NCBI GenBank assembly: GCA_039621445.1
Contig: CP154955.1
Span: 28,713,471-28,777,470, forward strand
From: Euglena gracilis
Lineage: Eukaryota; Euglenida; Euglenophyceae; Euglenales
Length of the DNA stretch: 64,000 nt
Direction: 5' to 3'
Shown here in pieces: positions 32,560 through 42,555 of this stretch. The translations under genes and the position numbers were made by a program. The notes under the pieces are model-generated. The model ran no database searches. It was not told where the DNA came from and saw nothing but the letters and a program-made list of their open reading frames with translations. Position 1 is the first letter of the stretch; each line of letters begins with the position of its first letter.

Positions 32560-32847
32560 TGCTAGTTGGGGGATGGTCCAGTGTGTCCAGATAATTTCAC
32601 CACATCAGACTTCTGGCCAAAACCAACTTTTCAGTCTTCAGGGGTCTTCTTCCCAAACTTCCCCACACAGCACCCCAGAAGACAAGACTTGGTACTTGAA
32701 TCCAGTTCAGAGTCCCACGCAAACTTGTACACTGTTTGCCAGCTTGCCTGTGAAAAATGTAATTCCCCAAAAATCTCTGTGAGGCAATTCCTAATTTCTG
32801 CTGGCATCTCTTACCAAAATAAGTCTCAAATCTGGCCCGCACTCACA
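32560..32847 (-). repeat. TRIM 3' LTR (288 bp)
   Basis: Left copy, TG...CA termini, adjacent to the polypurine tract at 32848-32858. Confidence 0.8.
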
Positions 32848-33955
32848 CCCCCCTTCCCAAAAACAATTGCCAGGCAATTGTCCAAAACGGAAGTAAAAAA
32901 ATGAGCGGGCCGGAGATAAAAATTCAACACACACACACACACACACACACAGACACAGGCAGCAGCGACATGGTAAAGTGGCGAATGGGGGTTCTCGAAT
33001 TTAAATTGCCAAATCTTCGAATCCACAGATAATCGTAAACATGTCCAAATCCACAGATAAAGACCATGTGGGGCCCGCCTACCTCCACCCCAGCCTTTCC
33101 ACCTTAGAGAGCCATGTCGTACGACCTACCCCGTACAACATGACCCCCCATGGGGTCCAGCCGGGGCTTCGGCGACCCCCACCGAGCCAAACCGGAGCAG
33201 AGCCCCCTTGAAGCGGCCCAGCATCGAACGGGGAGGCGGCACACACCACAGCCATCACAGCAGCAACAGGCAGACGAACTCGAAGATGGTCACCAGATGT
33301 GCATTTGTAGGGCTGTTGCACAACCCTGATCACTGTTTTTTACGAGGTCAGGCTCCTCGCGCCGAAATCTCCAGGGGGATCTTGACCAATGACGTTGAAA
33401 CTTGACATCTTGAAATTGGGAACTTGAAATCTTGGACATCACACCTTGGCTCCTCCACAGATTGACCTTGGGAACTTGAAAACTTGAAAATGATGGCATA
33501 ACTCCTTCACAGATTGACCTTGGGAAATTGAAATCTTGAAATGAAAACTCTCTTCCACCACAGATTCCTTGGGATCTTGAACTTGAACTTGACATCTTGA
33601 CTTGAACGTGACCCTGAATTGACATCTTGACAGACATTTTGGAGATTGAGATAGATTATTGATGATGATGGCGGGCTGTGATTGACATCCGTCTGTCCTT
33701 CAGCCCAGGCCCCAACCAAGACCCACAGCAGCACCATCTCCAGGATCACCCGCTGCTAGCTTGATCTGGAGAGTTGATCATCGTGGCCCAACACAGCATC
33801 TCACTGTGTGCCAACTGGTGCCTTCCTCTGCCTTGTCCCCCTTCTGCTGCTGAGCTGGCCCGCCACTTCCATGACATTTCACTTCTGAGTGTCTCCCGGC
33901 TCCACAGGTACGTTTGTACGGGGCTTTTCTGCACTGCAAATCTCATACAAGTTTG

Positions 33956-34243
33956 TGCTAGTTGGGGGATGGTCCAGTGTGTCCAGATAATTTCACCACA
34001 TCAGACTTCTGGCCAAAACCAACTTTTCAGTCTTCAGGGGTCTTCTTCCCAAACTTCCCCACACAGCACCCCAGAAGACAAGACTTGGTACTTGAATACA
34101 GTTCAGAGTCCCACGCAAACTTGTACACTGTTTGCCAGCTTGCCTGTGAAAAATGTAATTCCCCAAAAATCTCTGTGAGGCAATTCCTAATTTCTGCTGG
34201 CATCTCTTACCAAAATAAGTCTCAAATCTGGCCCGCACTCACA
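33956..34243 (-). repeat. TRIM 5' LTR (288 bp)
   Basis: Right copy, nearly identical to the left. The adjoining primer-binding site is not obvious. Confidence 0.8.
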
Positions 34244-34247
34244 AGCA

Positions 34248-35337
34248 TAACTAACTGGGAGAGCATAATTCCCCCCCAGGTCGTAATTGAGAATCGGCTG
34301 GAAAATTTCGAGAAGAATTTGGCTGAAAAAATGCCAGAGCACAGGCAGAACTTTTGCAATTCATCCATGAAATTTTGGAGAAACGAACGGCTGAAATGTA
34401 CAGCCAGTTTGAACACGAAAAGCAAAAACGTCAGGTGCAAATTCAGCAATCAGTCAGCCAATTTATTTTACGGTGCCAGGAGGGGGGGAGTGCAGTTGAA
34501 AGCATCGCAAACTGCAACAAACAACTTTTGGGAATCGAAATTCAAAGGCAGATTGAAGGACAATTTCATGATTTTGAGAAAAAGTTACGAGATTTTCTGG
34601 GCAGTGAACTGGCACAACTTGAGAGCCGTGGAAACGATGTCCAAAACAAATTGTTTGCACCAGGTGGGTTGGTCGAGCAAGTTGGAATTTGTTTGCATTC
34701 TGTTGAGCAAATTAAATCAGATTTTCAGAAGGAAATTTTGGCAATTCGACAAGCAAATCGTGAGCTATGCTCTGGGGTTGACAAAAGATTTGCTGAAATC
34801 GCTGCTGGGCTGAAAATGGTGGGGGAGGAATCAAAGTCAAGTTTTGGGACCTTAACCCAGGAAATTCAGCAGCGATTTGAAGCAGCTAGAAACGAGAGCA
34901 AAGCTCTGGGGGGCAGGGTCGCAGCAGTTGAGAAATTTCTGGGAAGCCAGGAGGTGCCTTGGGATAAGGTGGTTGAAATGCTGGGAAAATCAGAAGCAAC
35001 AATTCAATTGGAAGTTCGGAGGGAAATGGCAGCCCAGGTCTGAAAAATGATGGAAATTATGATGGTGCAAATGATGGATGAAAAGCTGAGGCAAACCCAA
35101 AAGGAAGAACATTTTGAAAAATTGCAAACTGACATTGAAAATCGAGTGAAACAGCAATTTTTAACAGTTTTAATGAACATGCAGACAGATTTTCAGCGTG
35201 AAAAGAGTCAACGGGAGGGTTTGCAAAAACTGTGTCAAACTTTGCAGACTCGTTTGGAAATCATGGAGGGGAGGGTTCAGGTAATTTCAGCCGAAAAAAC
35301 ACAGCAATTTGACCCCATGGCACCTGAAGTGGCCCAG
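34248..35337 (+). CDS. Outer element Gag, part 2 (long coiled coil)
   Basis: Reading on from TNWESIIPPQ, the main frame becomes 34354-35043, then, after an in-frame TGA at 35041-35043, 35047-35337. It is almost entirely heptad-like (Leu/Ile/Gln/Glu/Lys) with QFIHEILEKRTAEMYSQFEH, VGICLHSVEQIKSDFQKEIL and EGLQKLCQTLQTRLEIME. It is predicted to be a long coiled coil and would drive Gag oligomerisation. It is cut at 35337 by the LTR of the nested chromovirus. The frame continues, after the duplicated CCCAG, with CCC AAG at 52149. Confidence 0.6.
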
Positions 35338-35748
35338 AGTGTACGTCCAAGGACTTCCCTTTGACCCCTTTCGCCCCGGAAAAGCCTGTTTCGCTTTCTC
35401 CTGGTGCGCACCTACTTAGGTGAGTAAAAATCCTTGGAGTAACAAAACCCTTTTGCCCAATTCCCCTATGCTAAGGCAGAGCACAAGACAAGTCGCTGTG
35501 TAAGGATTTTCCTTCACAGTCGTGTTCAGTCCTTTCAGAGGTTTATCCTCTTACTTCAAAACAGTCAGAATGTGAAGAATAGAATACCACCTGTGAGGAA
35601 AAGAGATCACGCGAGCACGTGTGATACGTGTCGCTAAATCCCATAGGATCTGCCACGATCGTCCGGCTGTGTTCATCACAGCCGTCTGATTGTGACGGAT
35701 CCAGACTCTGCAGATTTCCTACAGAGCTGGGATCGTGCCTGGTACACA
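35338..35748 (-). repeat. Chromovirus 3' LTR (411 bp)
   Basis: Same length and apparently same sequence as 51733-52143. Terminal inverted bases TGTGTAC / GTACACT. Preceded by CCCAG. Confidence 0.9.
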
Positions 35749-36649
35749 TCCCCCTCCCAGGGCTATGCCCGATTTCCTTCTTGGACCAGGTCATCCCAGG
35801 TCCCGTCTGGATTTCAGACACAGTCCTGATCGGGTTCTGCTTTCCAGAACACGGATCTCTTTTCTCCACAGGGGCGCAACCCAAAAACCCGAAAACGCGC
35901 AAAAGGTTACCGCTTATCGCGGTTACCTATTAGCCGTTTCGGCTTAGGGGTGCGAAAAAGCCCACTGTGGGAAACGGGGCTGGCAGGTTTCCTGTCAAAG
36001 TGTCCCATCCACCCACTTTGGGTGTGCCAAAGGCACGCGGGGTTGGTCAAGCGTATTCGCTTAAAACCCGAGGGGAGCGGTGTGGAAGGGGGGGGGGCAG
36101 GCTCCTATCCTGGTCATACCCGGATAGGGCTCCTAGGCGGTCTTATCCGCACTAGGAAACAAAAGCCTACTTACAAAACCAACTGCCGGAGACAGCTTTG
36201 CGGGGTGGGGGAAAGTAGGGAGGAGAGGGGGGCTGGCTTAGACCAGAACAGAATTTTTGCTGTCTGGCAGCCTTAAGGGGCCTTAGGGCCGAAAAGTGAC
36301 AAGTTGGCCTATTATTACGGCGTGCGCGCTGTGTGCTGTGTGTCACTTAGCGGCTTGCCAGGTTTCCCGGCTGCCAAGGTCTTCACAGCAGTAGCTCCTT
36401 CACGACGCAATGAGAGGCGATTACCTCTTGCAGACAGTTTCCGTCCGCATGGCCATTGGTAGAGGGGTGGCGGGGGGGGAGGGGGGCTCTTGGATGCTTC
36501 CATCCCGAGCGCAGAGTGACACAGACCCAGGTTCATCCCAGGGCTGTTTAGCGAGTTCCGCTACCAGTGTATATATATGTATAGTATATGGATGTCCAGG
36601 CTCCCTGAAGGCACTTACCTTACACGGGCCTGGTAATGCCGTTTCGGCA
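35749..36649 (-). other. 3' non-coding region and polypurine tract of the chromovirus
   Basis: The polypurine tract lies at 35749-35760. The remaining 890 bases show no gene but contain small inverted repeats such as CCGTTTCGG near 35933 and TGCCGTTTCGGCA near 36634-36647. Confidence 0.6.
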
Positions 36650-39600
36650 TTACAACCGTTCCAGCCGCCAATAATCATGGCGGGAGTCCGAGGGATCTTC
36701 CACAAGGACCATCTGGAATTGTGGTGGTGGTGGCCTATCTACAAGCCAGGTTTCTGGCGATTCGTATTCGAAATCAGGTACCACCCAGTCCCGAACCCAT
36801 CCTTCGGGGTATGTCTGCTTGGTTGCGCTCGCTCTTTCCGCGAGGAACCACTGCAGCTTCTCCCAGAATTTCCTGGGCAGAGTGACTGGCCAGATGAAAT
36901 AGTTCATCCGGGGGTTATTGGCTGACACCTGCGGGGCATTCCCCGGGTGGAAGTCAATTGGCATGTGATACGCACATTCCGCGCGGACTGTATGGGGTCG
37001 TAATACGGCCCCAAGCCAGTCTTTCCAGGTAATCCCGTGGTTTTCGGGTGGCCATTGTGGCAGGCTCCAGCGACCGTTTCGGTGCTGGGTTGTGAACAGG
37101 CGAAAAAGTATCTTTTCCCTGTCGGCTGTCTCCCAGAGGTAAGGTAATCTTACCCCTGCTTCCTCAGCCGCGAGGTGTATCGCCCCACTGTCGATCTGCC
37201 ACCCACGGGCCATTCCCGTGTGGCGGTAGTCGTCAAGCTTGAGGTTGGAGTACTTGAAAAAGTCCTTGTACTTTTTGTGCAAGGTGGAGTATTCCTCCAG
37301 TGATTTCTGGGCACTTGGCACGATTGTGCGAACTGCGCCTTCCGCAGTTTGCCAGAAGGTACCTCGAAGGCAATTGACGCAGAGTATCGGTACATTCGTA
37401 CCGTCTCTCTCGGTGTAGCTAAAATTGTGCTTGTGGGTCCAACTGTCCACGCACTTGGCGCATACCAAGGCGGCACCGTTGGGGATGTATACATCCTTGT
37501 GGAACGATTTCCGATCCACAGGGTTGCACACATGGACGAGGGGTAATCCCAGGTCAGGTGCACTGTTATACATTTTGTGGCATACAGTGCAAAGCCACAC
37601 AAAACGGTTTTCCGTTGTTTTGTCGATGAGGAATTCCTCACCGAAGTATTGGGCCAAATCACGGGGGGATCTGGAATTGTAATAATTCCAGGTCACGTTC
37701 TGATGAAAGGACCATTTTCGGCCCTGACAGAACAGTGGCTCAATCCATCGGTTGAGGCATTGCTGTGTCCTCACTTTGTGGTCGATCATCATGTACCTGT
37801 TTTTCAGGTCATGAATCTCAGGATCATCCTGATTGACCGCGTTCCAGTCGATGATAACTTCGTCTTCCGAAGGTGTCTCGGCTGTTGAGGCGCGTGATTT
37901 TCCTTGCCCCTTTGACGAAGGTTTCGGCTGTGAGGTTTTCCCATAGCCGGATGATGCGACGTGCGTGAATCCTTGTCCCGAGGTTGATCCCCGAGAAGAG
38001 GATGCAGCACTCTGGCCGCCAGCCCCACCACCGCCTTTCGGTGGGGGCTGATCACCAGATTTCGGTGTGGGCTTACAAGGTGCGACGCCCGGCTTTGATT
38101 TTGCCGGGGCCTTCGGACTTCTGGTTTCCGGAGCATCCGAGGGCCGCCGATCGGCGTCACGCTTGCTTGCCCAGGTGCGTGGTGACGCTTGGGACGGGGG
38201 TCTTCTCCCCAACACCGAGCGTCGTTGACCTTCAGCAGGGGTTTCCCGAGCTGAGGGTCGTCCTACGCGCTCCCTCGCGGCTTCCGTGGGTTTCCCAGGG
38301 GCAGCCGTGGAGGATGGTGTAGGTGTAGGCTGGGTTGGCGCACTTCGCGCTGGTTGAGCCTGTGGTGGGGGCATGGACGTCCGCTCAGCCTGTTTTTCAG
38401 GCGCCGGTGTCCGTGTGCCTGAATGCTTTGGTGCAGTGGCGGTGGAAATGCGCTGAGGTGTGGGTTCATCCCGTGCCTCGGCTGCCGCTACCGGTGCTGA
38501 TACAGGTTCATCCCGTACTGGCATGGTTGCTGTTGTCTCCACTGCGATTGCTGCCTGTTCGCCTTCCGTCCGTGTCGCTTCCGACACCGGTGGTGGCGCG
38601 GCCGCTGGGGGAGGTTCATCCTCCACCATGGCTGTTGTGTCAGGTGTGTCTTCCACCGGTTGGGCAGTTTCCGCCGCAGCCGTGGAAGAACTGGCCGCAG
38701 TGCCACGTGGAGTGACCACTGCGATCAGGGACCGCAAACCACCGAGTACGCGTCCGCCAAGCGAGGTGCGCCATTCAGGTTCTTCACCTGAAGTGGGCTC
38801 CTCTGCTGGCTCCTCTGCCGACGGGGTTTCCCCGGAAACAGGGAGCTTGAGGCGTAATACCTCAGGCGTGTGGGGTACCGTCTCCGGCGGGTTTTCCCGC
38901 GGAGGGGTCGGTACACCTGTTGTACTCAGTGAGGTGGGTGAGGTTGGGACAGGTGTCATTTCACCTGCCGTCGATCCTGGGCGCTGGGCAGTTTCTGCCA
39001 CAGTGTCCAGCATCACGACAGATGGGCTACGGGTTTCCCGTGCCGGGGGTTCTGCTGGCTGAGGTTCATCCTCGGCCATGGGGACCGTTTCTTCCTCCTC
39101 CTCCGCTTCGGGAGGGGAGTCCTCTGTGTGCAGCTGTGTTGCAGAACGCGGGTCTTTTCCGCTCCTGTAGCACCCTTGTGCGTCTGACAGGCGATAAAAG
39201 CTTATACTTTCACTCCTGTCAGAATTGGGGTATGGGGGTGGCCACGTCGCTCTCACCCAGCTTCCGGGTGGAGGTTGCGGCTCGTCGTCGTCCATCTGGC
39301 AGAGGTCTTCCCACTGCTGTCGACAATGCTCAGTCACGCCGTACTCTCCTAGTTCTTCCAGGAAAGCGGGCAGCGGCAACGCATAACGAGGGACTTTCCC
39401 CTCGTGTGCCGCGAAAAAAGTCTGGAAATCTTCCCAGATCAGGATATTCCCGAACTGGGTGTCCAGGTGCTCCTGGAGACCGATCTCGGCCTCTTCCCAG
39501 TCAGGTCGCAGGTTCATCCTGCGCTGATCAGGGTCGTGGGGTCTGGGCGCCACCTCGGTGTATCCCCGAGGTAACCACCTTCTGTGGACATCCACATCGG

Positions 39601-40687
39601 TGGTCATGTGTTCCAGGAAAAAAATGTAGACCTCCAGGACGTAGGTAATCCACGCTCTGTGCCAGTACTGCTGCAGCAGAAATATTTTCTGCCGGTGCTG
39701 TTTCAGCACCTTTCGGTCTTGCGTTCCAAGATCCGGATTCCGGCACTGATGCAGGAGGAATCTCCTGGTCGGCTGGCTGCCGGCGTTCTCGGCAGTCGGA
39801 GGCGGTTTTCCGCGTTCTCCGAAACCCCAGAAGTCAACAATGTGAACTTCTTTGCAAAACTGGCATTCCAGTTTGTACCGCTGGGGGTACGCGAGGTCCA
39901 CGTCCAGTACCTTGAACAGCATGCCATACATGCTGTCCAAGTATACTTGGAGGTTGCTCGTGAACATTACCGCAGCCTGCGCCTGGAGTTTCTCCGGCAG
40001 GGGGTAATACTTCCACTGGATTCCCAGTGCTCCCACAGAATACAGGTGAGTGAAGATTTCCTTCAACTGTGCGACGAACGTTTCTCCGTCTTCACAAGTA
40101 TTCATACAATCAATATACGTCGGACCGTTTCGGTCGGTAAAGATGCCGAAATTCTGGCAGGGGTATCCCAATCAGAACCACAGCTGCCAGAAACCGGGCA
40201 TCCGGTCCAGGACAACTTCATTCGAATGAGGGTATCCCTCAAACGCATGAAGTTCGGCACTGTAGAAAAAACGTTTGCAGTGATCGTTCATACGATTCTG
40301 TACCACTTCGAGCACCGCATCCGGTGGTCGGTGGATCACGTTGCCTGCCCTTGTGAACCTTTGGAGATCTTCGTCGATTTTCGGCCAGATCTCCTCCAGG
40401 TACTTGAACACTGAGGCAACGTCATAATCCTTCGTTTTCGAAGGTTCGGCGGCTTTTCCGCCCTTGCCTGCTGTGGGTCCGGCAGATTTTCCGCCTTTGC
40501 CTGGAGTTGGCCAAGCGGCTTTTCCGCCTTTGCCAGGTGGGGCCTTCCCACCTTTCTCCTGGCCTTTGCCTTTCCCCTTCCCCTTCCCTTTACCTTTACC
40601 CTTACCCTTTGTGTTCGACAGCCATTCGAATGTTGCCCAGTAATCCCAGTATTCTGGGTCTTCTGGTGTTAACACAGGGTAAGTCAC
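36650..40687 (-). CDS. Chromovirus accessory frame Y: about 1346 codons, unknown, with CxxC zinc-ribbon-like cluster
   Basis: The minus-strand frame starts at the ATG at 40687 (MTYPVLTPEDPEYWDYWATF). It carries (GK)n and four GKGGKA-type repeats, meets one in-frame TGA at 40172-40174, and then stays open for 1173 more codons to 36650. In the second part, residues about 1-330 are globular with CQFC near 103-106. Residues about 330-800 are a Pro/Glu/Thr/Ala-rich linker in which RDEP and EDEP recur. Residues about 845-935 contain four CxxC pairs (LCTVC, HVC, LVCAKC, ILCVNC), a likely zinc-binding module. The C-terminus is Trp-rich. It lies 3' of pol, where retroviruses carry env, but I see no signal peptide or membrane segment, so an envelope is unlikely. 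Function unknown. Confidence 0.7.
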
Positions 40688-40705
40688 GGATTCCGTGCTT
40701 GGCGT

Positions 40706-42116
40706 TCAAGCAAATTCCTTCTCAGCTTCACCACGATTCGAGTAAACCGGTGCGACTGGGGATGGTCGGGTTTCCCGACGGCCCCGTTCTGCCGTCACGT
40801 CTGGCGCTGGCGGAGCTTCCTCCTCAGCGTCGACGTGCATCGCCGCGGGCGGATTTTCCGACCTCGGCGAGCGGCGCTGTGACTGCGGCGTCAGATTTTC
40901 CGGGCCGCGGTCACGCTTGCCGGCGGCAGAGCTTGTGGGTCGTGCTGATGGCGCTTCCGCCACAGCAACGTCCTGCTGTCGCGCTGGTTGACTTGATCGT
41001 GATGGAGCTGGGACTCCGGTGAGAGCCGACACAGCAGCATCATACTGCTGGCGCTCTTCTCCTGTCATTTCCGCCCGGGCAGGGTATCCCTGGCCGGCGG
41101 AAACAGGGGGACGACGTGCTATTTGTCGTTGGATTGTCACAGCATATTCATACTGTTGACGCTCCTCCTCAGTCTCGAACGGCCGGCCAGTGCACGGGTT
41201 AACGGGTTCATCCCGTACCGGGGGAACTGGTGCCGCACGAGGCGCTACCGCGGCTTCCCGCGGACGAGCGCTTCGGGCAGAGTCAGACGTCGGGGGAGGG
41301 TTTCCCTCCGCAGGACGTCGTGGGATAGGGTCAGGTATGGTTGGGTGGGGTTGAGGTGGATACACGTACTGATCCCGTGGCATTGGCGCCTCCTGGGGGT
41401 AATCCCCAGACACGGTGTACTGAGACACAGGCTCCTGCGCAGGATAAACCCGCCGGGGCATGCGCTCAGGGGATCGAAAAATACTTTCTTTCACACGTGG
41501 GTGTTCACTCCGGACAGGTGCTTCCACTGTCTCTTCCTCGGGTAATCCGGGGGAGTGAGCACGAAAATGAGCGGTGTAAGTACCAACTGGTGGTACCTGC
41601 CGTGCTACCTGTGGCGGGACTTCCACGCCCAGGTCACGCATGGTAATGTCCGCCGCGAATCCCGACGCGTCCGGGTCGGTGTAATACACCAGACCGGTCA
41701 TCGTCGCCTGGGCGCACATACACCACAGGGCTGGAGGGGTATTCGCGATGGTCAAAATTTTACGGCAGTGGTCATCCCACAGTGCCTGGGTGAGGTGGTC
41801 AGGTGCCGGGTTTGCGCTCATACGCATAACCCGGTTCATCGTCTCCGCCGTGCGGTGGATCATCACACCCGCGTACGGTGGGAGGCGACGAGAGCCTGAT
41901 GGCTGAGATGGCCGCGCTCCGCGGGCATCTGGGTCATCCTGCTACTGCCGCTGGCTTCAGGGTTTCCCTGAGCCGCAGTCCGTGCAGGTGGCTGCGTACC
42001 GTATCAGTACGCATACTGGTCAGGTTGAGGGTGAGTGGTGGGGTGGTAAGGCGGTCCTCCGCCTGGCTCCCTTCCACCGGGCAGCATGATACCGCCCGGG
42101 GTCGGTACGGTGGCAT
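40706..42116 (-). CDS. Chromovirus accessory frame X: Pro/Ala/Arg-rich, unknown
   Basis: The probable start is the ATG at 42116 (MPPYRPRAVSCC). The frame closes at 41934, but the adjacent frame continues through 41866-40706, so a single shift around 41900-41930 is needed. The second part has a small folded-looking N-terminal segment (ALWDDHCRKILTIANTPPAL) and then long Pro/Arg/Ala-rich disorder, with the related motifs FETEEERQQYEYAVTI and MTGEERQQYDAAVSAL about 55 residues apart. It ends only 19 bases before the start of frame Y. No family is recognised. Confidence 0.55.
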
Positions 42117-42249
42117 GGTTGGGTTTGGTGGTTGTAAGTTGGTAAGGTTAACCGCTTGAGTATTGTTTGCTAAAAAGTCTGCGGAAAGAAAGAATGATAA
42201 GAATCAATGATAAAAAGAAGAGAAAACAACATGGGTTTCCCATGTGGTC

Positions 42250-42555
42250 TCAAAAACTTGTCATGGAAACATCAATGTTATGCTTCTTGTTCCACAGCTT
42301 CCAATCTTGCTGGACGTACCCAACAAAACTGGTTGCGGGCTCCCAAGTGTCCTCCTCGGGCCCATACCCTTTCCAGCGGACCTTCCAAAGGTGCATACCT
42401 TTGTCGATTTTGTGATCGATAATTTTATCGACTACAAAAGTCGTCCGTCTCAGGTAATCTGGAACGGGGTTTGAAGTGCAGACACGGGATGGGTTTCCCA
42501 TCCGGTGGTGACAGGTATGGTTTGAAGTCGTCCATATGAACGTCCTCAACACCAT
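42250..42555 (-). CDS. Chromodomain at the C-terminus of the chromovirus integrase
   Basis: The frame reads FVVDKIIDHKIDKGMHLWKV, then RWKGYGPEEDTWEPATSFV. This is a canonical chromodomain: aromatic/hydrophobic start, LVKWKGY-type strand, and DTWEP. Chromodomains bind methylated histone tails and steer chromovirus integration to heterochromatin. It lies in a different frame from the integrase, which terminates at 42425, and the two read alike around PVPDYLRRTT / RSRLPETDD. A one-base shift there would fuse them. Confidence 0.8.
   Translation of the reverse strand: MVLRTFIWTTSNHTCHHRMGNPSRVCTSNPVPDYLRRTTFVVDKIIDHKIDKGMHLWKVRWKGYGPEEDTWEPATSFVGYVQQDWKLWNKKHNIDVSMTSF

Larger units (their letters stand above)
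32560..34243 (-). mobile_element. 1.68-kb LTR miniature (TRIM-like) inserted in the outer gag
   Basis: Two 288-bp direct repeats (32560-32847 and 33956-34243), differing at one base that I noticed, start TGCTAG and end CTCACA (TG..CA). The tetramer AGCA flanks both sides (32556-32559 and 34244-34247). The 1108-bp interior encodes nothing. It holds an (AC)n run at about 32924-32955 and CTTGAAATCTTGGACATC-like tandem motifs at about 33395-33610. Next to the left LTR, on the minus strand, lies GGGAAGGGGGG, a polypurine tract, so the element is oriented minus. With the element and one AGCA removed, the Gag frame rejoins. Confidence 0.8.

Noticed and set aside
36650-40687. Frame Y as a retroviral envelope
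   Set aside because: It is in the env position but shows no signal peptide, no hydrophobic membrane segment and no cleavage-site or fusion-peptide pattern. It is Pro-rich and has CxxC pairs.
36410-42159. Many plus-strand open frames opposite the chromovirus
   Set aside because: They are shadows of frames X and Y. The element's termini, LTRs and domain order fix the minus orientation.
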